Made by a program: the position numbers and the translations under genes. The notes under the pieces are model-generated. The model searched no databases, was not told the DNA's origin, and saw only the letters and a list, made by a program, of their open reading frames with translations. A DNA stretch of 64,000 nucleotides from NCBI GenBank assembly GCA_016709225.1, contig JADJEE010000001.1, forward strand, positions 1,364,001-1,428,000. Direction: 5' to 3'. This DNA is from Deltaproteobacteria bacterium (GTDB taxonomy: Bacteria; Myxococcota_A; Polyangia; Nannocystales; Nannocystaceae). Shown piece by piece: positions 54,784 through 64,000 of this stretch (positions are counted from its first letter, which is position 1; every line of letters starts with the position of its first letter).

Positions 54784-57780
54784 GAGGCTCGGGGTGATGG
54801 CCTCGACCTCGTACGCCTGAATCGTGTCGCCCTCCGCCAAGCCGGCGAAGCCGTCGACCACGATGCCGCACTCGAAGCCGTCCTTCACTTCCTTCACGTC
54901 GTCCTTGAAGACGCGAAGCGAGCCGATGGTGCCCACGTGCAGGACCTTGCCCTGACGCACCACGCGAACGTGGCTGGAGCGCTGGATGAGCCCCCGCGTG
55001 ACGCGACAACCCGCGACCACGCCCAGGCGCGGGATCGGGAACAGCGCGCGGACCTCGGCCTCGCCCTGCTCCTTCTCGCGGTACTCGGGCTCGAGCATCG
55101 CGACCATCAACTCCTTGGCCTTGTCGGTCGCGGCGTAGATGACCTCGAAGGTGTGGATTGCGACGCCCTCGGCCTCTGCGGTCGGCGCGGCCTTGCCGGT
55201 GGTCTTGACGTTGAAGCCGAAGATCACCGCCTCGCCGGCGCGGGCGTACTTCACGTCGGTCTCGTTGATCTGACCGACCTCGGACTTGATGACCTCGACC
55301 TTGACCTTGTCGGTCGAGAGATCCTCGAGCGCTTGCTTGACGGCCTGCGCCGAGCCCTGCACGTCGGCGCGCAGGACGATCTTGAGCACCGCCGTCTTCT
55401 TGCGCTGCAGCATCTCCTGGATCGACGGACCGGTGCGCACGCTCTCCTTGCGGCGCCGCTGCTCGCGGCGGTGCGCGACCAGGGTCTTGGCATCGCGGTC
55501 GCTCTCGACCACGTTCACCGGGTCGCCCGCCGCGGGCACGGTGTCGAGCCCGAGCACCTCGACCGGTGTCGACGGGCCCGCGTGGGTGAGCTTGGCGCCG
55601 CGGTCGTCGAAGATGCCGCGGACCTTGCCCGACGACTCGTCGGCCACCAGGATGTCGCCGACCGAGAGCGTGCCGGACTGCACGAGCACGGTGGCGACCG
55701 GGCCGCGGCCCTTGTCGATCCGCGCCTCGAGCACGACGCCGGTCGCACGACCGGTCAGCGGCGCGACGAGCTCGAGCACCTCCGCCTGCAGCACCAGCTG
55801 CTCGAGCAGGGTCTCGATGCCGACGCCCGTCTTCGCCGAGACCTCGATGATCGGGGTCTCGCCGCCGAACTCCTCGCCGACGATGCCGTGCTCCATCAGC
55901 GCCTGCTTGACGCGTCCGGGGTTGGCCTCGCCCTTGTCGATCTTGTTGATCGCGACGACGATCGGGACCTCGGCCTCGTTGGCGTGCTTGATGGCCTCGA
56001 TCGTGGTCGGCATGATGCCGTCGTCGGCGGCGACCACCAGCACGACGATGTCGGTCACCTGGGCGCCGCGGGCACGCATGGCCGTGAAGGCCTCGTGGCC
56101 GGGCGTGTCGAGGAAGACCACGTCGCCGCGGGGCGTCTCGACCTTGTAGGCGCCGATGTGCTGGGTGATGCCACCGGCCTCGCCGATGGCCACGCGGGCC
56201 TCGCGGATCTTGTCGAGCAGCGAGGTCTTGCCGTGGTCGACGTGACCCATGATGGTCACGACCGGCGGCCGCATCTCGGCGTCGATGTCCGCACCGCCAC
56301 CGACGATCGAGTTCTCCTGGAAGGAGACGTTCTCGACGGTGTAGCCGAACTCGGCCGCGACGACCTCGGCGGTGTCGGCATCGATGGCGTGGTTGATGGT
56401 CAACCCGCGCAGGCCCATGCCCCACAGCGTGCGCAGCACGACCGAGGCCTTCTGGCCCATCTGGTGCGCGAGGTCCGAGACCTGGATGGCCTCGTCGATG
56501 CGGATGCGCTTCTTCTCTTCGCTCATCTCCGCGGTCGACGAGCGCGAGCCGGGCATGCCCTTGCCCATCGGCTTGCGCGTCATCTTGCGGCGGCGGGCCT
56601 GGGCCTGCACACGCTCCTCACGCTGCTTGCGCTGCGTGGCGCGGCCCTGCTTCCCCTCCTCGGAGACGTCGGTGATGATGACCTGCTGCTTCTTGCGGCT
56701 CTGCTGCAGCGGGATGAAGCCGAGGATCTTCGGCTCCGATCGCTGCGAGGCGGCGCCGACGATGACGCCCTCCTCGTTGCGGAGCACGCGACGACCATCG
56801 GCCGACGGCGTGCCGACGCTCGAGCCGATCTGGCCCGGTAGTCGTGCCGCGGGGGCCGGCGCCGACTCGGCGGCGGCCGGCGCCGACGGACTCGCCGGCG
56901 CCTCGGTGGTCGAGGTCGGGCTGGTGGGCTTCGCCTCGGTCGGGGGCCGCGGGGTCGCCGACAGGGCCTCTCGCGGGGGCTCTGCGCCCGGGCGAGCGGT
57001 GCTCGGGGTCGGCCGCGGACCGGCGCTCGGGGGCGCCTGCGAGGGGCGCGGCGCCGGCTGCTGCTCGACGGCCTCTTCGCCGCCGCCGGGCCGCTCGAGC
57101 CGCGAGGCCATGCCGGTCGCGAAGCGGCGCGTGCCCGGGGGCAGCTCGATGCGCGTGCCCACGGCGGGGCCGCGCTCGGGCGTGCTGGTGCTGCTGGGAC
57201 TACCGGCCGCCGGGGCCACCGGCGCCGACGAGGACATCGACGACGAGGGCGGGCGATCGGTGGCGGATCGAGTGAGGGGAGCGGAGGCGGCGGAGCTTGG
57301 CACGGTGGGGTTGGGTCGGGGAGATACCTGCGGCCGCATCATCGGACCGGTCGGCGGCAGCGGACGTTGAGGTGCCGGACGGCTCAGCTCGGTGGCTGCG
57401 GCCGCTGCTGCCTCGGCGGCCTCGGCCGCCTCTTCTTCTTCCCGTCGCTTGCGCACCACGTCGGCGCGACGACGGATCACCTGCGCGGGCGCGGCCGCCG
57501 GGCCCGTGGGCGCGGCCGGGGCATGCGACGGCGAACCACCACCGCCGCTCGGCGCGGTCGGGGCCGGACGCGGCGCGGGCCGGCTGCTGCCGCCACCGCC
57601 ACCACCGCCGCCACCACCACCGCCGCCGAACGCCGAGCGAACACGATCGACCTCGTCGGGCGACAGCGTGCTCATGTAGTTCTTGATCGGAATGCCGAGG
57701 CCACGGATGGCCTCCTCCAAGGTCTTGTTGTCCTTGTCGAGCTCACGAGCGAGCTCGTAGACGCGAACCTTCGTCGACAT
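54781..57780 (-). CDS. infB: translation initiation factor IF-2
   Basis: A 999-residue GTPase that brings initiator tRNA to the 30S subunit. IF2_N domain at 1-50; a very long Pro/Ala/Ser linker at 50-345 with a run of 13 Gly; a second IF2_N module near 425-490; the G domain from about 505 (GHVDHGKT, DTPGHEAFTAMRARGA, NKID); then domains II-IV to the end (ARAGEAVIFGFNVKTTGKA). The usual bacterial length is 750-950, and the excess is the linker. Confidence 0.96.
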   Translation of the reverse strand: MSTKVRVYELARELDKDNKTLEEAIRGLGIPIKNYMSTLSPDEVDRVRSAFGGGGGGGGGGGGGSSRPAPRPAPTAPSGGGGSPSHAPAAPTGPAAAPAQVIRRRADVVRKRREEEEAAEAAEAAAAAATELSRPAPQRPLPPTGPMMRPQVSPRPNPTVPSSAASAPLTRSATDRPPSSSMSSSAPVAPAAGSPSSTSTPERGPAVGTRIELPPGTRRFATGMASRLERPGGGEEAVEQQPAPRPSQAPPSAGPRPTPSTARPGAEPPREALSATPRPPTEAKPTSPTSTTEAPASPSAPAAAESAPAPAARLPGQIGSSVGTPSADGRRVLRNEEGVIVGAASQRSEPKILGFIPLQQSRKKQQVIITDVSEEGKQGRATQRKQREERVQAQARRRKMTRKPMGKGMPGSRSSTAEMSEEKKRIRIDEAIQVSDLAHQMGQKASVVLRTLWGMGLRGLTINHAIDADTAEVVAAEFGYTVENVSFQENSIVGGGADIDAEMRPPVVTIMGHVDHGKTSLLDKIREARVAIGEAGGITQHIGAYKVETPRGDVVFLDTPGHEAFTAMRARGAQVTDIVVLVVAADDGIMPTTIEAIKHANEAEVPIVVAINKIDKGEANPGRVKQALMEHGIVGEEFGGETPIIEVSAKTGVGIETLLEQLVLQAEVLELVAPLTGRATGVVLEARIDKGRGPVATVLVQSGTLSVGDILVADESSGKVRGIFDDRGAKLTHAGPSTPVEVLGLDTVPAAGDPVNVVESDRDAKTLVAHRREQRRRKESVRTGPSIQEMLQRKKTAVLKIVLRADVQGSAQAVKQALEDLSTDKVKVEVIKSEVGQINETDVKYARAGEAVIFGFNVKTTGKAAPTAEAEGVAIHTFEVIYAATDKAKELMVAMLEPEYREKEQGEAEVRALFPIPRLGVVAGCRVTRGLIQRSSHVRVVRQGKVLHVGTIGSLRVFKDDVKEVKDGFECGIVVDGFAGLAEGDTIQAYEVEAITPSL

Positions 57781-57783
57781 CGA

Positions 57784-58163
57784 TCACGCAACCTCCCCCG
57801 CACCCTGCAGCGAATGCTGCAGGCGTGCGAGCGCGGAAATCTGTTCGGCTCCGACCGGCGCAGTGCGACGGAGCAGCTCGAGCCTGGCCGTGGTGTCGTC
57901 AGCGAGTGCGGACCACAACGCATCGACCATCGGCTCGCGTACGGTGAGACCTGCGGGACCTGCGAGCGCGCGACCCATCGCGCGCCGCCGAACCGCGGTC
58001 TCGAGACATTCCCTGCGCGGGCACAGCCACGCCGAGCGACCGGGCCGACGCCCGGCGACGTCCGGCACGACCACGCCGTCGGTCCGACGACGCAGACGCA
58101 GCATCGACGCCGCCGACATGCGATTCCGGCAACCCACACAGGTCCGTTGCGGTGACGCGTGCT

Positions 58164-58167
<4 letters not shown>
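57784..58167 (-). CDS. ylxR: YlxR-family RNA-binding protein
   Basis: A 127-residue protein with the YlxR fold: QRTCVGCRNRMSAASMLRLR at the start and GRSAWLCPRRECLETAVRRR. The C-terminal half is a helical extension. In Gram-positives YlxR (RnpM) binds and modulates RNase P RNA. The GTG overlaps the nusA stop (GTGA), and infB follows after 3 bases, the conserved order nusA-ylxR-infB. Confidence 0.9.
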
Positions 58168-59570
<1,403 letters not shown>

Positions 59571-59572
59571 GG

Positions 59573-60286
59573 CTACACTGCTTTTTCTGGCGACGGTCGC
59601 TTCGAACGCGGTGCACGGGTGGGCCCCGGATCGGGCGTCCACACCAGATGCGCGCGGCGGATGAGCGACAGGGAAATCTCGTGCACGCAGGTGCCGTCCT
59701 CGTCGGCGACCAGCGCGATGCCCTCGCGGTCGTCCTCGGGCTGTGACGGATCGGGGCGGACGCCCGCGATCGTGCCGTGGAAGGTCTTCTGCGACGAATC
59801 GGGCCGCACCGGCGCGTGCGTGCGCACGGTGACGCGCGCACCGAGCTGACGCTCGAAGTGGCTGCGTCGCGCGAGCGGTCGCTCGACCCCGGGCGACGAG
59901 ACCTCGAGGACGTACGGCGTCGCCAGCAGTGCGCGCAGCGACTCGGACGCGGGATCGTGCTCGGCGGCGTCGAGCCCGTTGCCGATGATCGGGGACAGCC
60001 GTGCGCAGTCGTCGAGCGTCATGCCGCCTGGATGATCGATGAAGAGACGCACCACGCGGGGGCGTGCGGTCGCGGCCCACTCGAGCAGCACGAGCTCGTA
60101 GCCCATCGTGCGCACCAGCGGCTCCACCACCGCCTCGAGCACGCGCACCGCCGCCGCAGCCGCCCGCCATGCCGGCACCGAGGGCGAGTCCTCGGTCTCA
60201 CCGCGCGCGTCCGCGTCGGCGTCGTCGCCCTGCGGATCGAGTCGCTCGTGGCGCTCGGCGTCGGTGTTCGGGTGGTCTGTCGACAT
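59573..60286 (-). CDS. rimP: ribosome maturation factor RimP
   Basis: A 237-residue protein acting in 30S assembly. After an acidic Asp/Glu-rich extension of about 55 residues comes the RimP core: VVEPLVRTMGYELVLLEWAA, DDCARLSPIIGNGLDA, YVLEVSSPGVERPLARRSHF and a C-terminal SH3-like part (TFHGTIAGVRPD, ISLSLIRRAHLVW). The N-terminal extension is unusual; the ATG at 60286 is the best start after the promoter and leader. First gene of the operon. Confidence 0.92.
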   Translation of the reverse strand: MSTDHPNTDAERHERLDPQGDDADADARGETEDSPSVPAWRAAAAAVRVLEAVVEPLVRTMGYELVLLEWAATARPRVVRLFIDHPGGMTLDDCARLSPIIGNGLDAAEHDPASESLRALLATPYVLEVSSPGVERPLARRSHFERQLGARVTVRTHAPVRPDSSQKTFHGTIAGVRPDPSQPEDDREGIALVADEDGTCVHEISLSLIRRAHLVWTPDPGPTRAPRSKRPSPEKAV

Positions 60287-60334
60287 GGGTGGGATGGACG
60301 TGGGTCTCGGATCGAGGCGCGGATTTCTCGGTAC

Positions 60335-60365
60335 AAAAAGAGCGGTCACCCGAGGGCGCCCACTC
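60335..60365 (-). terminator. candidate attenuator in the rimP-nusA-infB leader
   Basis: On the minus strand GAGTGG (60365-60360) can pair with CCGCTC (60345-60340), one G-U pair, with an inner GCCC/GGGT-type stem, directly followed by TTTTT (60339-60335). It lies inside the predicted leader, about 50 bases before the rimP ATG. Confidence 0.45.
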
Positions 60366-60394
60366 TCGTGCTTCGCGCGCCTGTTTCGGGCCCT

Positions 60395-60423
60395 TCGATA
60401 GCACAGCGCAGATCGGTCCGCAA
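60395..60423 (-). promoter_or_regulatory. promoter of the rimP-nusA-ylxR-infB operon
   Basis: TTGCGG (60423-60418) and TATCGA (60400-60395) are 17 bp apart, with TGC directly before the -10. The transcript would have a leader of about 100 bases containing the candidate attenuator. Confidence 0.5.
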
Positions 60424-60648
60424 TCGGCCCTAAAGCGACGGGATCGACGGCGGTGGGGTGCTCGCGGCCTGGCTCGGGCGGCCACCGCACGCGCGGCGGC
60501 GTCCGCCCGCCCAGGGCAGCCCCGTCTGCAGCCGCGGTGACGCGCGCCTCCCGAGAACGCGGGTTCACCCGTTGCGACGCCTTCGCGACGCACCGATGCT
60601 ACCTTCGTGGTGCCGGCGGCCTGCGGCGCGACCGGCCCCCTGCAAGCC

Positions 60649-61524
60649 ATGCGAACGATCCACGCGGCAGTGGTGCAGATGCGCGCGGACGACGACCACG
60701 CGCGCTGCATGCGAGACGTCACCAACGCGGTGGTGCACGCCGCCCGGCAGGGCGCGCGCCTGGTGGTGCTGCCGGAGAATTATGCCGGGATCGCGTCGCC
60801 AGGGGCGAAGCGCGCATTCGCGGCCGAACCCGGCGATCCCGCGGCCTGCTCGGCGCTGGCGCCCCTGTGCGATCTCTCGGCCCGGCACGGACTCACGATC
60901 GTCGCCGGCGGCACGCCCGAGCGCGCGGTCGACGGGCGGCTGTTCAACACCGCGTTCGTGATCGTCGGCGGCGCGATCCGAGCCCGCTACCGCAAGCTGC
61001 ACCTCTTCGACGCCGACATCCCCGGGCAGCCGCGGCTGCGCGAGAGCGACGACACCGCCCCCGGCGACACCGCGGTGGTGATCCGCACCCGCGACGCGCG
61101 CATCGGGCTGTCGATCTGCTACGACCTGCGGTTCCCCGAGCTCTACCGGGCGCTGGTCGATCGCGGCGCCGAGCTGCTGGTGGTCCCGGCGGCGTTCACC
61201 CGCGAGAGCGGCGCGGCGCACTGGCAGACGCTGGTGCGCGCGCGGGCGATCGAGTGCCAGGCGTTCGTGCTGGCTGCCACCCAGCACGGCGAGCACGGGC
61301 GCGGCCGCAGCAGCCATGGCCACGCAATGATCGTCGACCCGTGGGGACGCGTGCTCGCGCAGGCCGATGGCGAGCACGACGCGGTGCTGTGCGCGACGCT
61401 CGAGCCCGAGGCGCTGGCGGCCGCGCGCGAACGCATCCCGGTCGCGCGCCATCGTCGGGCGCCCAGCGAATTGCTCGCGACCCTCGTCGAGGTCGACCCC
61501 GATCCGGCCGAAGGCGCCAGCTAG
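60649..61524 (+). CDS. nitrilase-superfamily amidase (Nit1-like)
   Basis: A 291-residue carbon-nitrogen hydrolase with the complete Glu-Lys-Cys triad: LVVLPENYAG, RYRKLHLFDADIPG and LSICYDLRFPELYR. The length and the KLHLFD...CYDLRFPELYR pattern fit the Nit1/deaminated-glutathione-amidase branch, which repairs deaminated glutathione; other amides are possible. It ends in CTAG shared with the stop of the convergent gene. ATG 60649 starts the conserved HAAVVQM strand. Confidence 0.88.
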   Translation: MRTIHAAVVQMRADDDHARCMRDVTNAVVHAARQGARLVVLPENYAGIASPGAKRAFAAEPGDPAACSALAPLCDLSARHGLTIVAGGTPERAVDGRLFNTAFVIVGGAIRARYRKLHLFDADIPGQPRLRESDDTAPGDTAVVIRTRDARIGLSICYDLRFPELYRALVDRGAELLVVPAAFTRESGAAHWQTLVRARAIECQAFVLAATQHGEHGRGRSSHGHAMIVDPWGRVLAQADGEHDAVLCATLEPEALAAARERIPVARHRRAPSELLATLVEVDPDPAEGAS

Positions 61525-62033
61525 TCCCCGAGCGACGTCGCCGGCGCATCCGCGCCCGGCGACGGGCGCCGGCGCCGGCCCACGCGGGCCACCAGCGATC
61601 GCAGCAGCTGCGGGGCGCCGGGCCAGTCGAGCGGGCACACCTCGAGGGTGCGGCCGTCGTGCAGCACGATCACGACCGCCTCGAACACCGGTGGCGGTCG
61701 CACGGCCAGCTCGGCGCGCGCGATGTCCTCGAGCGCGATGCGCCGGCGGCGGGCATCGCTGCGGAAGCGGAGCGTGCGCCACGACAGCACCACCGCGCCC
61801 GGCAGCGGCGCGACCACGAACGGCCGCACGAGCGCGACCGTCAGCACCACCAGCAGCGCCAACGAGAGCCGCACCAACTCCGGGCTGTCGAAGGCGGCCG
61901 CGACCCAGCGCGAGGGCAACGCCACCAGCAGCGCGATGAGCAGCCCCAGCCCTGCGACCAGCCACGACGCCACCACCACCGCAGAGCCGGTCCAATCGAG
62001 CGGGCGAACGACGCGATGCAGTGGACCCAACAT
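61521..62033 (-). CDS. small membrane protein with PH-like C-terminal domain
   Basis: A 170-residue protein with two membrane helices (GSAVVVASWLVAGLGLLIAL at about 16-38 and LVRLSLALLVVLTVALVRPF at about 53-75). A cytoplasmic beta domain follows (AVVLSWRTLRFRSDARRRRI, FEAVVIVLHDGRTLEVCPLD), with the layout of YcxB/bPH-type proteins. The function is unknown. It overlaps the convergent amidase gene by 4 bp. Confidence 0.68.
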   Translation of the reverse strand: MLGPLHRVVRPLDWTGSAVVVASWLVAGLGLLIALLVALPSRWVAAAFDSPELVRLSLALLVVLTVALVRPFVVAPLPGAVVLSWRTLRFRSDARRRRIALEDIARAELAVRPPPVFEAVVIVLHDGRTLEVCPLDWPGAPQLLRSLVARVGRRRRPSPGADAPATSLGD

Positions 62034-62167
62034 GGGGGCGATGCCGGAGTCGTGACGTCGGAGGCCCGCGCGTCCGCGACGGCCTGCAGTGTAGTCGGTT
62101 CGCCGGCAATTCGTCCCAACCAGCCGGCGGCGGCGGGAATGCCCTTGCTATGCTCTCGCCCGAGACC

Positions 62168-62647
62168 ATGTCGCGATCACGCATCCCCGCGCGCTCCCCT
62201 GCCCGCCCCATGCGCCGGGCGCTGCCGTTCGTCGTCGCCGCAGTGATCGCCGCGCTCGGTCCGGCCTGCGCCGGCGATACCTGCACGCTGCTCGGCTGCG
62301 ACGACGACACGATCATCACGTACCCACCCGGGCTCGTCGATGGCGCGTACGACCTCGACGTCGTCGGCGCCTCGACCAGCTACCACGCCCGCTGCCTGGG
62401 CCCGGTGCCGCCCGGCGGCACGCCGAACTCGCCCGAGCTGTCCTGTGACGCCGAGGGCTTCGAGCTGATGGTCGGCGCCGCCACCAGCGACCGCACGCTG
62501 CGGGTCACGATCACCGACGTCGACAGCGAGACCGAGCTGGCCGTCGACGTCGAGGTCGCGGCCGACGCGGTCGACGAGTTCGCGCCCAACGGGCCCGACT
62601 GTGCGCCGGTGTGCATCGTCCGCAACGGCGCGCTGATGATCCGCTGA
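62168..62647 (+). CDS. lipoprotein, unknown
   Basis: A 159-residue lipoprotein (MSRSRIPARSPARPMRRALP...) with signal segment FVVAAVIAALGPAC ending in a lipobox, then Cys-containing beta-rich sequence (CTLLGCDDDTIITYPPGLVD, RTLRVTITDVDSETELAVDV). A -10-like TATGCT at 62149-62154 overlaps the possible ATG at 62150, so 62168 (or 62210, MRRALP) is the better start. No family was recognised. Confidence 0.65.
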   Translation: MSRSRIPARSPARPMRRALPFVVAAVIAALGPACAGDTCTLLGCDDDTIITYPPGLVDGAYDLDVVGASTSYHARCLGPVPPGGTPNSPELSCDAEGFELMVGAATSDRTLRVTITDVDSETELAVDVEVAADAVDEFAPNGPDCAPVCIVRNGALMIR

Positions 62648-62688
62648 CGCGGCACCGGAGCGCCTTTGGGGGCGGTCGTCGCGGGCTG

Positions 62689-62856
62689 CTAGTACCTCGA
62701 CACAGCGAGAGTGACGGGCCATAACACCGCCCTGACCGCGCCTCGCTGCGTTGCCGCACCTTGAAATACGCCCGGTATTCCGGCGGCACGGCGCCTTGCG
62801 GAGTCGCGGCCATGACGGCGTTCTGACCCATCACTATCGCTGTGTCGAGGTACTAG
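62689..62856. mobile_element. MITE-like hairpin element with 20-bp terminal inverted repeats
   Basis: CTAGTACCTCGACACAGCGA (62689-62708) is repeated exactly in inverted form at 62837-62856. The similarity continues imperfectly inward, so almost the whole 168 bp can fold into one hairpin, centred near 62773. There is no ORF inside. The outer CTAG may be a duplicated 4-bp target. The right CTAG contains the stop codon of the minus-strand gene at 62853. Confidence 0.75.
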
Positions 62857-63755
62857 TCGAAGAACACCGACAGCCCGTACGAACCACCGTCGATCGTGGC
62901 CTGGTCGACCACGAGGTAGTACTCGGGGCTGGAGGCGTCGATGAACCACGTCATCGACGCGGTGCCGTTGGCTCCGCCGCTGCTGCAGGTCAGCTCGGAC
63001 ACGCCGGCGCAGCTGGTGCGCAGGCTCACCACCGGCGACAGCCCGCCGCTGGCGGTGACGTCGACGTAGATGTTGCCGGGGTAGCTGACCTGGACCGGGA
63101 ACATGTTGTCGCGGCCGGGGCCACCGCACGCGCCGTCGACGTCGCCCTGCCCGCGCCCGAAGTCGTTGAACCACACGAACGAGCCGCCGGGCTGCTGGAA
63201 GATGACCTCGTCGTGCACCGTGCACTGGTCGATCGTCGGCCAGCCGAACACCGCGTCGAACGAGAACTCGCCGCTGGCACCGTCCTCGCTGTCGACGATG
63301 ATCGAGTAGGTGTGGCCGGCCAACGCGAAGAAGTGGTGCGGCGCGTCGACGAAGTCGTTGGCGCACATGACCGTGCGCCCCTCGCCGTCCGAGCAGCCGT
63401 CTTCGACGATGCGCAGCGTCAGCGGCGAATCGGCCTTGGTCACCGCCAGGGTGACGTCGACATTGTACGGCACGGTGAGGCTGTAGACCTGCTCGGGCCC
63501 GTCGTCCTGACCGCACCAGCCGCGCTCGTGGTTGCCGCCGCTCAGCTGGCCGTTGACGGTGATGTTCTGCACCGGCATCTCGATCGGTGCGTCGCACGCC
63601 GAGGCGCCCGGGTCGGTGCCGGCGTCGATCGTCCCCGCGCCGGTGCCGGCTTCGTCGATGAGATCACCCTCGAAGAGCGGATCGGAGCGCAGGCCACAGC
63701 CCAGCGCGAGCCATCCCACCAGCAGCGATCCCAGCCCCAAGCGACACACGGACAT
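62853..63755 (-). CDS. lipoprotein, beta-rich extracellular, unknown
   Basis: A 300-residue lipoprotein: signal peptide GLGSLLVGWLALGC with lipobox, a Gly/Thr/Asp-rich spacer, then beta strands arranged as two similar halves. The first has YSLTVPYNVDVTLAVTKADS, CANDFVDAPHHFFALAGHTY, SIIVDSEDGASGEFSF. The second has VSYPGNIYVDVTASGGLSPV and EYYLVVDQATIDGGSYGLSV. They resemble pre-peptidase C-terminal (PPC) or jelly-roll domains. The stop TAG lies in the right end of the hairpin element. The promoter predicts a leaderless mRNA. Confidence 0.75.
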   Translation of the reverse strand: MSVCRLGLGSLLVGWLALGCGLRSDPLFEGDLIDEAGTGAGTIDAGTDPGASACDAPIEMPVQNITVNGQLSGGNHERGWCGQDDGPEQVYSLTVPYNVDVTLAVTKADSPLTLRIVEDGCSDGEGRTVMCANDFVDAPHHFFALAGHTYSIIVDSEDGASGEFSFDAVFGWPTIDQCTVHDEVIFQQPGGSFVWFNDFGRGQGDVDGACGGPGRDNMFPVQVSYPGNIYVDVTASGGLSPVVSLRTSCAGVSELTCSSGGANGTASMTWFIDASSPEYYLVVDQATIDGGSYGLSVFFD

Positions 63756-63761
63756 GGTGGA

Positions 63762-63791
63762 TTCTTAGCATCGTCGCTTTCGTGCCGTCAA
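63762..63791 (-). promoter_or_regulatory. promoter, probably leaderless transcript
   Basis: TTGACG (63791-63786) and TAAGAA (63767-63762) are 18 bp apart; six bases (tccacc) then lead to the ATG at 63755, so transcription should start at the start codon. Confidence 0.5.
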
Positions 63792-63889
63792 AGTCGGGTG
63801 ACGGACGGCACGTCCGTCGCCGCCGCGACGTCCGACGCATCGCCCGACGCGTCGCTCGCCGCAGGCGCCGGCGTGGGGTCGAACGTGCC

Positions 63890-64000
63890 TCAGTGCTGCG
63901 GCGTCGCCCACAGCCGCTCGATGACGACGCGGAGCCGCCGCTGCCCGCGGTAGACGTCGATGCTCGGCGCGAACAGGAAGCCGATCGCGCGGCCGGGTGC
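63890..64000 (-). CDS. C-terminal end of a protein, possibly RecJ exonuclease
   Basis: The last 36 codons of a gene entering from the right edge: APGRAIGFLFAPSIDVYRGQ, then RRLRVVIERLW and a short tail. The pattern 'aliphatic-GF...P.ID.YRGQRR.R.VIE' resembles the C-terminal OB-fold end of RecJ-type single-strand exonucleases. With so little sequence the identity is tentative. Confidence 0.45.
   Translation of the reverse strand, partial: APGRAIGFLFAPSIDVYRGQRRLRVVIERLWATPQH

Larger units (their letters stand above)
60287..60648. other. divergent intergenic region between rimP and the nitrilase gene
   Basis: A 362-bp spacer. The rimP side has a promoter (60395-60423) and a candidate attenuator (60335-60365). 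The plus side has a weak possible promoter TTGCGA (60572-60577) - 17 bp - GATGCT (60595-60600) about 50 bases before the amidase ATG. No gene is seen inside. Confidence 0.5.

Noticed and set aside
54530..56425. Minus-strand frame with a 33-residue repeat running through the 99-bp units
   Set aside because: It overlaps infB in another frame, has no start or domain of its own, and is open only because the repeat length is a multiple of three.

Overview
The window is a 64 kb, very GC-rich (about 70%) stretch of bacterial chromosome. It is almost completely coding, with many 4-bp start/stop overlaps. Several things point to a myxobacterium (Myxococcota), probably from a less-studied family such as the Nannocystineae: a gliding-motility-type (Glt) gene set, an FHA-domain sigma54 activator, a pseudokinase fused to a formylglycine-enzyme-like domain, and numerous Asp/Gly/Ser-rich lipoproteins. 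The taxonomy is inferred from gene content only. No rRNA, tRNA, CRISPR array or complete transposon was seen.

Layout. 1-3.5 kb: surface lipoproteins (one cut by the left edge) and a persulfide dioxygenase. 3.5-11.3 kb (minus): FHA-sigma54 activator, then folP-cdaA-ybbR-glmM-acpS-nnr, which links folate, c-di-AMP, amino-sugar and coenzyme functions. 11.5-23.8 kb (plus): one promoter drives a ten-gene operon of two outer-membrane barrels, TPR proteins, a TPR lipoprotein, an FHA/TonB-like envelope-spanning protein, a lipoprotein and another barrel. It resembles the two Myxococcus glt clusters merged, and ends in a strong hairpin. 23.9-33.5 kb (minus): a small ORF with a long empty leader, a lipoprotein, fabZ, two ompH/skp genes, bamA, lolD, a lolC/E permease and prfB with a programmed +1 frameshift. 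33.5-39.4 kb (minus): purF, a small four-helix membrane protein, purC, and the pseudokinase fusion.

39.6-60.3 kb (minus): the translation/RNA superoperon rimP-nusA-ylxR-infB-rbfA ... truB-rpsO-pnp-dut. About 10 kb of foreign-looking cargo separates rbfA from truB: a protein joining FHA, receiver-like, GAF and HlyD adaptor domains, a C39-peptidase ABC exporter, a lipoprotein HlyD adaptor, a large M4-type metallopeptidase and a divergent cytochrome-P460-like lipoprotein. This signal-gated export module is the best candidate for an undescribed system. The superoperon starts with a recognisable promoter and a candidate attenuator; the infB-rbfA spacer holds a 99-bp tandem repeat.

60.6-64 kb: a nitrilase-family amidase, a small membrane protein, two lipoproteins, a 168-bp hairpin element bounded by 20-bp perfect inverted repeats (MITE-like), and the 3' end of a probable recJ.

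Promoters read by eye share a TTGnnn - 18 bp - TAnnnT layout, and two lipoprotein genes appear to be transcribed without a leader.
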